64,000 nucleotides of DNA from Halothiobacillus sp. (GTDB lineage Bacteria > Pseudomonadota > Gammaproteobacteria > Halothiobacillales > Halothiobacillaceae): contig JAGDVP010000007.1 of the NCBI GenBank assembly GCA_023255735.1, positions 74,531 through 138,530 of the forward strand. Reading direction: 5' to 3'. Position 1 is the stretch's first letter. The number at the start of each line of letters is the position of its first letter. Below, piece by piece: positions 51,281 to 61,108 of the stretch. Made by a program: the position numbers and the translations under genes. Below the pieces are notes generated by a model, which made no database searches, was not told where the DNA came from, and was given only the letters and a program-made list of their open reading frames with translations.

Positions 51281-53357
51281 TCAAGTCCGAGGACGCCCTT
51301 TTTCAATTTTGTATCTTTCCAGCGCGATCAATGATGCTATCGCGTTGCGAAGCGCGCTGCGTAACCAAGGTTTTGGTGCCAATGTGCTGCATGCCGATTC
51401 CTTTGAGACGGCCGTAAATCAAGCGCATAAAAATGCGCTTGATGTGGTGCTCATCGATTTTGGCGGCCAAGCGGCAAGCTTTTTGGATGCGCTCATCTCG
51501 GAGCCCTCAGCGCGGGCGATTTTTGAATGGATGCCCAAAATTGTCATGGCGGATGTCGATGACGACACCCAAGTTTTACCCTTGTACGAATTGGGTGCGA
51601 CGGCGGTGGTTGTTCATGAATCGCGTTTGATGCCGGTACTCATTCGTGAAGTGATGGCTGCCATGACAATGCAGGAAAAAATCCTGCTTAAAAAACAATT
51701 AGCCGGTTCTGAATTGCGTTGCCAGAAGTTGATTGATGGCTCAAGTGAAGCGGTCGCTTATATTCAAGATGGCCTGCATATTTATGCCAATAAAGCATAC
51801 CTTGACCTTATGGGCTATGAGCAACTTGATGATTTGATTGATGAACCTTTGCTTGATCGCGCCCTGGGTGATAGTGCAGCACGGCTTAAAAACTTCCTCA
51901 AAGAGGAGGAGGGCAGCGAGGAATTCGAGCTTAAAACCGAGGGGGGCGATCACATCAAGGTCATCATTTCCTCATCACAAGCCTCGTTTGATGGTGAAGC
52001 CTGCTTGCAGCTCTTTGTGGCACGCAAGCAACAAAGCTCGGTGGAAGTCGAGGAGCAACTTGAGTTCCTAGCGCGGCGCGATTTACTCACCGGGCTATAC
52101 AACCGCAATTATTTTTTCGATCAGTTGCATGATCGTCTTGAGCTCATTAAACAAAATGAAGCCGAGCAAGGTGCGCTCATGATGCTCGACATCACCAATA
52201 GTGCCGCATTAAAGAAAACAATTGGCACGACCGGTGTCGATAGCTTAATTACCGAATTTGGTAAGGAAGTGGAGGCATTGGTGGGTGGTAAAGGCTTGGT
52301 GGCACGCCACGGCGCTTATTCATTTTTAGTTTTGATGGGTAAGGCCGATTTAACCCAAGCCGAATCCATGGTGCGCAGCCTGATCGGGTACGCTAAAGAT
52401 TATATTTTCACCACAGGCACCACCTCAGTCACCGTCAATGTGGCCTTGGGTTATGTTTTACTCGATGCCAGCTCCCCGCCCAATGGCATGGAGCTTGTCG
52501 ATCGAGCCGAGCGGGCGACCAACAAAGCAGCCGAGCAAGGCGCAAACTTAGCGGAACGCTACAAAATCGATTTAAAAACCGCGAGCGACACCGAGCAAGA
52601 GGAAACATGGGCGCGGCGCATCAAAGATGCACTCAAAGAAAACCGGTTTTTCTTGGCGTTTCAGCCGATTGTCTCCTTGCAGGGGCATCGCGATCCCAAC
52701 CGGTTTGAGGTGTTTTTGCGCATGATCGATGAAGAGGGCAAACCGTTACGCCCCATGGAGTTTTTAGGCCGTGCCGAGCGGGGCGATTTAATGCACTCTA
52801 TTGATCGCTGGGTTATCTTGAGCGCCATTAAAGAAATCCATGCCGCAACCAAACGCGGTGAGCGGATTAAATTATATCTGCGCATCAGCGAGCAATCTCT
52901 GCGTGATGAAGCTTTTGCTCAGTGGTTAGTCAGCCGATTGGCGAGCGTGCGCCTGCCCGAAAATTTATTGGTGATTCAAGTGCGTGCCGATATGGCGGGT
53001 TATTTATTAAAGCATCTCGAAAATCTGCGCGATGCGATTGCACCTTTGGGATGCGGTATTTTGATTGATGGTTTTGGTGAGGGCGCTGAGCCCTTCCGTT
53101 TGCTCGATCATCTGAAAACGCGTGAAATCAAAATTTCCCGCACCTTGCTCGAAAATTTCAGCCAAGAAACCGCCAACCAAGTGGTGGTAGCCCAAATCTT
53201 GAATGAAGCCGCGGGGCGCGATGTGCAAGTCATCGTGCCGAACGTAGAAGACCCGGCCACCTTGCAACTGATTTGGCCGATGGGGGTGGATTTGGTGCAG
53301 GGCGACTTTATCCAAAGCCCACGCAACAGCCCCGAATTTGATTTTTCACAATTTTAA
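51267..53357 (+). CDS. FimX-like REC/PAS/degenerate GGDEF/degenerate EAL protein
   Basis: REC-like N-terminus, PAS (LIDGSSEAVAYIQDGLHIYANKAYLDLMGYE), GGDEF-family entry RRDLLTGLYNRNYFFDQL with RHGAYSF at the catalytic position, EAL-family LAFQPIVSLQG with EVFLRM in place of EALLR. Confidence 0.82.
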   Translation: MLMRDQVRGRPFSILYLSSAINDAIALRSALRNQGFGANVLHADSFETAVNQAHKNALDVVLIDFGGQAASFLDALISEPSARAIFEWMPKIVMADVDDDTQVLPLYELGATAVVVHESRLMPVLIREVMAAMTMQEKILLKKQLAGSELRCQKLIDGSSEAVAYIQDGLHIYANKAYLDLMGYEQLDDLIDEPLLDRALGDSAARLKNFLKEEEGSEEFELKTEGGDHIKVIISSSQASFDGEACLQLFVARKQQSSVEVEEQLEFLARRDLLTGLYNRNYFFDQLHDRLELIKQNEAEQGALMMLDITNSAALKKTIGTTGVDSLITEFGKEVEALVGGKGLVARHGAYSFLVLMGKADLTQAESMVRSLIGYAKDYIFTTGTTSVTVNVALGYVLLDASSPPNGMELVDRAERATNKAAEQGANLAERYKIDLKTASDTEQEETWARRIKDALKENRFFLAFQPIVSLQGHRDPNRFEVFLRMIDEEGKPLRPMEFLGRAERGDLMHSIDRWVILSAIKEIHAATKRGERIKLYLRISEQSLRDEAFAQWLVSRLASVRLPENLLVIQVRADMAGYLLKHLENLRDAIAPLGCGILIDGFGEGAEPFRLLDHLKTREIKISRTLLENFSQETANQVVVAQILNEAAGRDVQVIVPNVEDPATLQLIWPMGVDLVQGDFIQSPRNSPEFDFSQF

Positions 53358-53370
53358 CCGGCGATCATTG

Positions 53371-53790
53371 ATGACAAAATTTCCCATAAGCTACGATGCG
53401 GCCGAACTCGATTGGATCACCATTGATCGGCTGGAATTTGATTGCATCATCGGCATTTACCCCCATGAGCGCGCTGCGGTTCAACCGGTGCAAATCGATT
53501 TGCGGTTAGGGGTAAGCCCGGTTGGCGAAGCGGCTCGCGCTGATGATATTGCTGCCACCGTTGATTATCAGCGGGTTTGCGAGGCCAGCATGCAGGTGGC
53601 GCAAACAGGGCAGTTTCAGCTGGTTGAAACGCTCGCTTTAATGATTGTTGCCGCTTTATTCGAACAATTTCCCCTCGCGGCGATACACATCAAAGTGAGT
53701 AAACCCCTAGCGCTGCCTTATACCCAAGGGGTTGGAATTGAATTATTCCGCCGCGCCCCCGTGGCGGCTCGCACAGATGAGATTGAATGA
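53371..53790 (+). CDS. folB: Dihydroneopterin aldolase
   Basis: ITIDRLEFDCIIGIYPHERAAVQPVQIDLRLGV, VDYQRVCEASMQVAQTGQFQLVETLA, IKVSKPLALPYTQGVGIELFR. Confidence 0.93.
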   Translation: MTKFPISYDAAELDWITIDRLEFDCIIGIYPHERAAVQPVQIDLRLGVSPVGEAARADDIAATVDYQRVCEASMQVAQTGQFQLVETLALMIVAALFEQFPLAAIHIKVSKPLALPYTQGVGIELFRRAPVAARTDEIE

Positions 53791-54986
53791 CGACACCGCC
53801 CGATTTTTCCCTGCCCATTCCCTCGCTTAAAGATCAAGCAAAAAGCACTGCGTTGATCGGCTATTTGCGCGCGCAGCCTATGGCCGCAAAACTGCCCTTT
53901 GCCGATTACATGCAGGCCGTTTTGTATCACCCGCAATGGGGCTACTACGGTAGCGGCCAAGTGCAATTTGGCGCCGGTGGCGATTTTGTCACGGCGCCAG
54001 AGCGCTCGCCCTTATTTACCCTAGGTTTGGTTTTCGAATGGCAACAAGCGCAAGCGGCGGGTTTGGGCGATGAGGTGCTTGAGTTAGGCGCCGGCTCTGG
54101 GCAGTTAGCGCTTGATTTTTTGCAAGAGACCGAACGGCGGGGCTGCTGCCCTAATCGCTATTTAATTTTGGAAATTAGCCCCGCCTTACGGCTACGCCAG
54201 CAACAGCGCTTGCGCGCGGTACTCTCTGAACCGCTATTTGCGCGGCTAGTTTGGCTGGATTCGATGGAGCAGCTTCTACCCAATGCCCCCCGTCAGCCGT
54301 GTTTTGCAGGCGGCATGTTGATTGCGAACGAAGTGCTGGATGCCATGCCTATCACGCGTTTTAGCTGGCGGCCAGGGCAATTGGACACCGTACAAGAGCA
54401 GCGCGTGGCCTGTGATGGCGCCCGATTTACTTGGGTGAGTACCGAGCCCTCACAAAGACTCCTGCATGCCTTACGTTTTTATGCCGATCAATGGCCGCCA
54501 ATGAGTTTGCCCGAAGCGCCCGTGTTCGCAGAAATCAATGAAACCTTGGCCGATTGGCTGGCAGCGCTCAATGCTGCGTTGAGCCAAGCGGCTAAGCCCA
54601 CTTGGGCATATTTTTTTGATTATGGGGGCACTTCAAGCGAAGTGTATCGCCCAGATCGGACAGATGGCACCCTGCGCTGCCACTACCGGCATTTGGCGCA
54701 TGATGATCCTTTTGTCTACCCAGGGCTGCAAGACATCACCACGTGGGTCGATTTTGAACACACCGCCCGGCTTGCGGCAGCGATAGGGTTTATTGTGGAT
54801 GGTACGCGCAGCCAAGCGGCTTGGTTGCTGGGTACCGATGTGCCCGATCAATTTACGCGGCTGATGAATCAAGCCGCCGATCGCGCGACCAGCGCCCGCA
54901 TCGCCCAAGGTTTTAAAGAGCTTGTAATGCCCACCGAAATGGGTGAGCGGTTTCGGGTGCTGCGCTTGCGGGTTGAGCCGGCTTAA
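53787..54986 (+). CDS. SAM-dependent methyltransferase, MidA/NDUFAF7 family
   Basis: PFADYMQAVLYHPQWGYYGSGQVQFGAGGDFVTAPERSPLFT, VLELGAGSGQLALDFL, LIANEVLDAMPI. Confidence 0.92.
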   Translation: MTTPPDFSLPIPSLKDQAKSTALIGYLRAQPMAAKLPFADYMQAVLYHPQWGYYGSGQVQFGAGGDFVTAPERSPLFTLGLVFEWQQAQAAGLGDEVLELGAGSGQLALDFLQETERRGCCPNRYLILEISPALRLRQQQRLRAVLSEPLFARLVWLDSMEQLLPNAPRQPCFAGGMLIANEVLDAMPITRFSWRPGQLDTVQEQRVACDGARFTWVSTEPSQRLLHALRFYADQWPPMSLPEAPVFAEINETLADWLAALNAALSQAAKPTWAYFFDYGGTSSEVYRPDRTDGTLRCHYRHLAHDDPFVYPGLQDITTWVDFEHTARLAAAIGFIVDGTRSQAAWLLGTDVPDQFTRLMNQAADRATSARIAQGFKELVMPTEMGERFRVLRLRVEPA

Positions 54987-55023
54987 GGTTTGCCCCCATC
55001 CTTTTATGATGAGCTAGGTTGCT

Positions 55024-55836
55024 ATGAACTTTTTCGATTCCCATTGCCATCTCGATAAGCTTGATCTCGCGCCCTTCGGTGATTCGTTTGATGCGTTTAT
55101 GGCCGCCGCGTTTGAGGCCGGCGTACAGCGCATGTTGTGTGTGGCGATTCACCCTGATCGCTGGCAGGCCATGGCTGAATTAGTGGCACCCTATGGGGTT
55201 GCTTCGGGCAGCCGCCCGCAAGTTTGGCTCTCTTTCGGCCTTCATCCTACAGAAGCGCCGGATTACGCGCTGAATGCCGAGGCGATTGTAGCGTTTGTGC
55301 GCACAAGCCCGTTTTGTGAGCGCATTGTGGCCATAGGCGAGACGGGGTTAGATTATTTTCGCAGCAATACCGCCGAGCGCTGGCAGCACGAGCGGTTTCG
55401 CGCGCATATTGCCGCCGCTCGAGCGCTTGAAAAACCAGTCATTATTCACACCCGCGCCGCCGCAAAAGACACGATGGACGTGCTCAAATCAGAGCATGCC
55501 CGCGATTGCGGCGGGGTGATGCATTGTTTTGTTGAAGATTGGGAAACCGCCAAAAAGGCGCTCGATATCGGTTTTTATCTCTCATTTTCGGGGATTCTCA
55601 CCTATAAAACCGCCGCAGATTTGCGTGAAACGGCCAAAAAAGCTCCGCTCGATTCGATTTTAATTGAAACGGATGCGCCGTATCTTGCCCCCGTACCGCA
55701 TCGGGGCAAGCCGAATACGCCGATTTTTGTCAGCCATACTGCGCAAGTGTTGGCGGATCTGCGCGGGGTATCACTTGATGCGATTGCCGAAACCACCACG
55801 GCCAACGCTTGCCTCTGGCTGAGTTTATCGTGTTGA
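55024..55836 (+). CDS. TatD family hydrolase
   Basis: FFDSHCHLDKLDLAPF, FGLHPTEA, AIGETGLDYF, VIIHTRAA, GVMHCFVED, ILIETDAPYLAPVPHRGKPNTP. Confidence 0.95.
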   Translation: MNFFDSHCHLDKLDLAPFGDSFDAFMAAAFEAGVQRMLCVAIHPDRWQAMAELVAPYGVASGSRPQVWLSFGLHPTEAPDYALNAEAIVAFVRTSPFCERIVAIGETGLDYFRSNTAERWQHERFRAHIAAARALEKPVIIHTRAAAKDTMDVLKSEHARDCGGVMHCFVEDWETAKKALDIGFYLSFSGILTYKTAADLRETAKKAPLDSILIETDAPYLAPVPHRGKPNTPIFVSHTAQVLADLRGVSLDAIAETTTANACLWLSLSC

Positions 55837-55840
55837 TTTT

Positions 55841-56812
55841 ATGACGGAATTTGAGCTGATCGCCCGTTATTTTTCTCGCCCCTGCCCGGATGATGCGGTG
55901 ATACTCGCCGGCGGCGATGATTGCGCGGCTTTGCGTGTGCCGGCCGGCGAAGCGCTGTTGGTGAGTACCGATGTGCTGGTATCCGATCGGCATTTCCCTG
56001 CCGCCACAGCGCCTTTTGATGTGGGCTATAAAGCGCTCGCGGTGAATTTATCTGATCTCGCCGCGATGGGCGGCACACCTTTGGGTGTGACGTTGGGACT
56101 GGCGCTGCCGTCAGTTGAGCCTGCGTGGTTGCATGATTTCGCTAAAGGGTTTTACACCCTCGCAGCCAAACACCAAGTGTGTTTAGTGGGCGGGGATACC
56201 GTTAAAAGCCCGGTTTTATCCCTTTCAATCACCATTTTGGGCAGTGCATTGCCCGCCAAAATGCTGAAACGCAGCGGTGCGGCAGTGGGTGATTTAATTG
56301 CGGTAACCGGCACCGTGGGCGATGCGGGTTTTGGCTTACGCGCGGTGTTATCACCAAGCACCATTCCTGCCGCTCTTCGGCAGCATGAAATAAACTATTT
56401 GCAAGAGCGGCTGAATCGGCCCACGCCGCGCGTGGCTTGGGGGCAAAAATTGGCGCAGTTTGCCCACGCCGCGCTCGATGTGTCGGATGGGTTGCTGCAA
56501 GATTTAACCCATATTTTAAGTGCCAGCAACGTGGGCGCAGACCTCATCTTAAACGATGTGCCCCTATCATCCGCTGCGCAAGCGTGGATTGCCGCCGAGC
56601 CATCTTCAGCGTTGCGCCCTTTGTCGGCGGGGGATGACTATGAGCTCTTGTTCACCTTGCGCGAAGAGGATTGGGCGCGCATCGATTTTCAGGCCACGGT
56701 GATCGGCCGCATTACCGCAGAATCCGGCCTGCGCGTGCGGGATGCAGCGGGAAACATTGTGCCGATGCCGGTGGCGGGGTTTGATCATTTTGCAGCGCGG
56801 GCCGAGCTTTGA
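55841..56812 (+). CDS. thiL: Thiamine-monophosphate kinase
   Basis: GGDDCAALRVPAGEALLVSTDVLVSDRHFPAATAPFDVGYKALAVNLSDLAAMGGTPLGVTL, LDVSDGLLQDL, AGDDYELLFT. Confidence 0.96.
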   Translation: MTEFELIARYFSRPCPDDAVILAGGDDCAALRVPAGEALLVSTDVLVSDRHFPAATAPFDVGYKALAVNLSDLAAMGGTPLGVTLGLALPSVEPAWLHDFAKGFYTLAAKHQVCLVGGDTVKSPVLSLSITILGSALPAKMLKRSGAAVGDLIAVTGTVGDAGFGLRAVLSPSTIPAALRQHEINYLQERLNRPTPRVAWGQKLAQFAHAALDVSDGLLQDLTHILSASNVGADLILNDVPLSSAAQAWIAAEPSSALRPLSAGDDYELLFTLREEDWARIDFQATVIGRITAESGLRVRDAAGNIVPMPVAGFDHFAARAEL

Positions 56813-57357
56813 TGAACAGTCACAACAAAAACCCACCCATTGCCCATTTGAATCGCCGCGTGCTGAGTGATCCTATTTTATTTTTGGCGTTTGGTTTTGG
56901 CACCGGGCTCGCGCCGCGTGCGCCCGGTACGTTTGGTACCCTGCCGGGCATTGCCTTGGCGGCTTTGCTCGGTTGGGCGGCTATGCGGTGGGGGATGTCT
57001 TCAGGCGGGGTTATTTTGGTGGCGTTATTGCTGCTGCTGCCGCTTGGTGTCGGGCTTTGTGGTGCGGCGAGCCGGCGTTTGGGTGTGCACGATCATGGCG
57101 GCATTGTGTTCGATGAAATGGTGGGCGTGCTGATTCCTTTTTTAATTTTGCCTACAACGCCTTTGAACTTGCTGTGGGCTTTTTTATGGTTTCGATTATT
57201 TGATGTGCTTAAACCCTGGCCGATTCGATGGCTCGATCATCAAGTGTCAGGGGGCTTTGGCATCATGATTGATGATGTGTTGGCGGGGTTTTTTGCGCTG
57301 ATCGCCTTGGTATTCATGAGCTATTGGCTGCCGGGTTGGGTTGAACTCGGTTTTTGA
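56812..57357 (+). CDS. pgpA: Phosphatidylglycerophosphatase A
   Basis: FLAFGFGTGLAPRAPGTFGTLPGIALA, HDHGGIVFDEMVGVLIPF, FRLFDVLKPWPIRWLDHQVSGGFGIMIDDVLAG. Confidence 0.95.
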   Translation: MNSHNKNPPIAHLNRRVLSDPILFLAFGFGTGLAPRAPGTFGTLPGIALAALLGWAAMRWGMSSGGVILVALLLLLPLGVGLCGAASRRLGVHDHGGIVFDEMVGVLIPFLILPTTPLNLLWAFLWFRLFDVLKPWPIRWLDHQVSGGFGIMIDDVLAGFFALIALVFMSYWLPGWVELGF

Positions 57358-57450
57358 GCAGGCTTTTGCCGCGTTTTAAGAAACTTAAATGCCTTGGATG
57401 AGCCTAAGTTTGCACTGGGTTTATTGGGCAAGTGCCCGAAGGAGGTTTTT

Positions 57451-57936
57451 ATGAAACGGTCAATTCCCTTTTTATCTGCGCGTGCGTTGGCGACACTGCT
57501 GGCCTTAAGTGGCGCTATGGTTTTGCCTTCGGCGTGGGCGACAAGCTCTGAGCAGCCAACGATTCAATCGTTAACGCCGAATGAGGTCGCCTCGGGGGCG
57601 TTAACCCCCGAGACAGCAAACGGCATTCGTTATGTGTCCGGCGGCATTGGCATTGAAGAGCGCGCATGGCTGGCGGCACATGGCAAAGAATTTAACACCC
57701 ATGCCACGTTTGCCGTGGTGCCCGGTGGCGAGTTTGTGGCAGATGTGCAGGTTCAAATTTTGGCCGGTGATGGCAAAACGGTGCTCAATACGACGGCCAA
57801 TGGCCCGCAGTTGATGGCGCAGTTGCCCGCAGGCGGCTATCAGCTTGTAGCGACCCATGATGGCCAAACGTTAAAACGGGCTTTTACGGTATCCAAGGCG
57901 GCGCGCAGCACCTTGGTTTTAGGCTTTAAGCACTAA
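57451..57936 (+). CDS. Secreted protein of unknown function (Ig-like/carboxypeptidase-regulatory-like fold)
   Basis: Signal peptide MKRSIPFLSARALATLLALSGAMVLPSAWA; RYVSGGIGIEERAWLAAHGKEFNTHATFAV...GGYQLVATHDGQTLKRAFTV. AGGAGG-type RBS before ATG 57451. Confidence 0.7.
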   Translation: MKRSIPFLSARALATLLALSGAMVLPSAWATSSEQPTIQSLTPNEVASGALTPETANGIRYVSGGIGIEERAWLAAHGKEFNTHATFAVVPGGEFVADVQVQILAGDGKTVLNTTANGPQLMAQLPAGGYQLVATHDGQTLKRAFTVSKAARSTLVLGFKH

Positions 57937-57954
57937 ATTTTTGTTTGCGTTATA

Positions 57955-57994
57955 TCAAAAAAGCCCCCGTATTTGATGCCGGGGGCTTTTTTAT
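57955..57994. terminator. Bidirectional intrinsic terminator
   Basis: AAAAAAGCCCCCGTATTTGATGCCGGGGGCTTTTTTAT between convergent genes. Confidence 0.9.
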
Positions 57995-58010
57995 GGGGCC
58001 GGCGTGCACT

Positions 58011-60827
58011 TTAGCCTGTGTTACGCATCCCTGCGGCAATGGCGTTGATGGAGCGCAAAAGCGGCGGCAGCCATTTTTGCCGCTCAGATTCCGGCTCACC
58101 CTCATCGCGGTACCGGCGCAACAGCACGATTTGAATATGATTGAGTACATCTAAATACGGGTTGCGCCGCATCATGGAGGTGCCAATGTATTCATCAATT
58201 TCTACCAGCGAATCGACTTCTGCCACGCGCAGGAGTTCGTCTAGGGTGCGCTGATATTCGTCCCGAATCATTTCAAACACAGGCCGCGCTTGTTTTTGAT
58301 CGGCAACAAGGCTTGCATATTCGCCGGCAATGGTCATCTCCCCTTTGGTGAGTGAGAGCTGGGTATTGCGCAACATGCTGTGGAAAAACGGCCAAGACTC
58401 AAACAGCTCATGCAGCAATTTGGGTTCATCTTTATGATTTTGCCGCCACGCTTTCAGTGCCGAGCCGATGCCATACCAAGCGGGCAGGGTGTGACGCGAG
58501 AGTGACCAGCCAAAGACCCAAGGGATGGCGCGCACCGAGGCTTTGGATAAATCGCCCGTGCGCCGCGAGGCGGGGCGTGAACCTATGTTCATTAAGCCCA
58601 ATTCACGCACCGGGGTGGCTTCAAAGAAGTAGTTAAAAAAGAACGGCGTGTTGTCGGTAAGTTCGCGATAGGCTTTTTCGCCATATTCGGCGAGTTCAGC
58701 CACCACTTGTTCATGCTCGGCGGCAACGGGTGTTTTCTCCATCACCAGGTGCGCTGAGGCTTTCATTAAGCCCGTGGCGCCCATGGTGAGTTCATAAATG
58801 GCCGTTTCGGTATTACTGTATTTAGAGGACAGCACTTCACCTTGCTCGGTGAATTTAATTTGCCCTTCGACCGTGCCGGCGGGGAGCGACAAAATCGATT
58901 CATGGGTGGGACCACCGCCGCGTGCCACCGTGCCGCCCCGGCCGTGGAACAAGCGGCATTCAATGCCATTTTTCTGGGTGATGGCGAGCACGCGTTTTTG
59001 CGCGTTATAAAGGCTCCACACCGAGGCGAGCGAGCCGCCATCTTTGCAAGAATCGGAATAGCCCAGCATGGCTTCTTGCAGGTCGCCCGAAACCCGCAGC
59101 AGTTCGCGGTAGACGGGGTTTTCGAACAGCACGCCTAAAACGTCTTCAATTTGCTGTAAATCTTCGATAGTTTCAAACAGCGGCGAGATTTGAATATCGC
59201 AGAACCATTGCGATTGACGCTTGCCCGCCAAGCCTGCAAGCACGGCTAAGAACATCACTTCCATGACATGGCTGGCATCGTGGGTCATGGAGATAACATA
59301 AGTGCCAAAGCATTCGCGGCTGATGGTGTCGATGAGCTCGCGTTTCACCTTGAGTACCATCAAGGTTTCAGCCGACTCAGGCGAGAGCGCCGCCATATCA
59401 ATTGTTTTGTGTTTGGTTTTGGCAATGAGCTGGGTGAGCTTGGCCATGCGCTCGGATTCATTGAGCGCAAGGTAATCAGTTTTGGGCTCAAGTTGTTTGA
59501 GAATATCGGCCACGGTGTTGGTGTGGCGGGTCGATTCTTGGCGAATATCGAGCTTAAACAAATGCCAGCCAAAGGTTTCAGCCAAGCGAATTAAATCTTG
59601 AATATCCCCATCGGCCAGAAGCTGATCGCCGGTGGCAATTAAGGTGTCCCGAATCCGGTATAAATCGCCTAAAAACAATTCTTTGTGCGCATAAGCATGC
59701 GGCGATAACGCTGCCGGTGCTTGGTTTTGCAAGGCAGTTACATAATCGAGATTGTGCTGCAAACGCTGGGCAATAATGCGTAATTTAAGGCGGTACGGCT
59801 CTTCGGTGAAGAAGTTATCGCCGGAGTTTTCAGGGGTGGCCAGCCCCAGTTCCTGGGCGTCATGATCGAGCCCCAGCGCGTGAATATCGATTTCCGGGCA
59901 TAAATGAATGGAATGCGTGAGCACCCGATCCATACTGGCTAAACGCTGCAAATATTCTTCTAAAATGGTTACGGTGGCCGAGCAGACGGCAAAGGTGGTC
60001 ACCTCATGGGTCACGAACGGATTGCCATCGCGATCGCCGCCAATCCATGAGCCAAACCGCAGGAAGCTCGGTACAACTACTTGGGTTTCTGGGTTTTTTT
60101 CGTTGAAATTGACATCAACCGCGCGCTCTAAGTAGCGATAGGCCAAGGGCACCGCATCAAAGATCGAGGTGCGGAAATAGTATAAGCCTAACCGGATTTC
60201 ATCGTGCACTTCGGGCTTGGTGGAGCGCACTTCATTGGTTTTAAGCAGTGCTAAAATAATGGCTTTAACTTGGTTATGAACGCGGGTACGCTCAATGCCG
60301 GCCACATCTGGCCTGTCCATTTCTGCGCACATCAAGAAAATACGGCGCTGCAAGTCCATCACGGTGCGGCGTTTCGCCTCCGTGGGATGCGCGGTAAATA
60401 CCGGCATATAAATGAGCCGATTGAGCAGGGTTTGCACATCGTTTGAGCTCATGCCTTGCTTTGAGAATTCTCGCATGGTGTCGTAAAACGAGCCACGCCA
60501 TAGACGCTGGCCCATACGCACTTGCTTGCGCCGGCCTTGATGCATGAAATCTTCTTCTGCAATATTCACCAAACTGAAATACAAGCCATAAGCCCGCACC
60601 ACAAAATTTAAGGTATCTGGATCAAGCGTGCGCAGCTGCGTCATTAATTTGGCATGCAGCTTGGGGCTATGTTTTTGCCTTAAGCGAATAAATCCCCGGC
60701 GCAGCGTTTCTACCGTATCAAAAACATGCTCGCTGGTTTGTTCCCGCAGGACTTCACCGAGCAGATTCCCAAACAGGCGAACCCGCGCACGTAAGGTTTT
60801 ATCGGTATCTTTTGAATTTTTTTTCAT
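58011..60827 (-). CDS. ppc: Phosphoenolpyruvate carboxylase
   Basis: VFTAHPTEAKRRTVMDLQRRI, FGSWIGGDRDGNPFVTHEVT, LFHGRGGTVARGGGPTHESILS, IPWVFGWSLSRHTLPAWYGIGSAL, C-terminal MRNTG. Confidence 0.97.
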   Translation of the reverse strand: MKKNSKDTDKTLRARVRLFGNLLGEVLREQTSEHVFDTVETLRRGFIRLRQKHSPKLHAKLMTQLRTLDPDTLNFVVRAYGLYFSLVNIAEEDFMHQGRRKQVRMGQRLWRGSFYDTMREFSKQGMSSNDVQTLLNRLIYMPVFTAHPTEAKRRTVMDLQRRIFLMCAEMDRPDVAGIERTRVHNQVKAIILALLKTNEVRSTKPEVHDEIRLGLYYFRTSIFDAVPLAYRYLERAVDVNFNEKNPETQVVVPSFLRFGSWIGGDRDGNPFVTHEVTTFAVCSATVTILEEYLQRLASMDRVLTHSIHLCPEIDIHALGLDHDAQELGLATPENSGDNFFTEEPYRLKLRIIAQRLQHNLDYVTALQNQAPAALSPHAYAHKELFLGDLYRIRDTLIATGDQLLADGDIQDLIRLAETFGWHLFKLDIRQESTRHTNTVADILKQLEPKTDYLALNESERMAKLTQLIAKTKHKTIDMAALSPESAETLMVLKVKRELIDTISRECFGTYVISMTHDASHVMEVMFLAVLAGLAGKRQSQWFCDIQISPLFETIEDLQQIEDVLGVLFENPVYRELLRVSGDLQEAMLGYSDSCKDGGSLASVWSLYNAQKRVLAITQKNGIECRLFHGRGGTVARGGGPTHESILSLPAGTVEGQIKFTEQGEVLSSKYSNTETAIYELTMGATGLMKASAHLVMEKTPVAAEHEQVVAELAEYGEKAYRELTDNTPFFFNYFFEATPVRELGLMNIGSRPASRRTGDLSKASVRAIPWVFGWSLSRHTLPAWYGIGSALKAWRQNHKDEPKLLHELFESWPFFHSMLRNTQLSLTKGEMTIAGEYASLVADQKQARPVFEMIRDEYQRTLDELLRVAEVDSLVEIDEYIGTSMMRRNPYLDVLNHIQIVLLRRYRDEGEPESERQKWLPPLLRSINAIAAGMRNTG

Positions 60828-61108
60828 GACAGCAATGGGTCCAGTTAAAACGGTGGATCAATGGGTGGATGCGTTGGCAGAAAGCGTGCAGCGTTTGTCA
60901 TCTTTTTGATATTGATTTTTAGTCTTTCGGCGCAGTATAACGGGTCAGCGGGTGATTTCGGCCATGTTTTTGTTTTGCGTTAGGCGATGCCCCGGTAGAT
61001 ATTTTGAGCGCGGGCGGTGGGCGAATGCGGGGCTTGCTGGTATTGTTCAAACGAGTTGGTGGATTAATGGCCGACCAATTAAGTTTCTGCATCTAAAGGA
61101 GATAAGTT

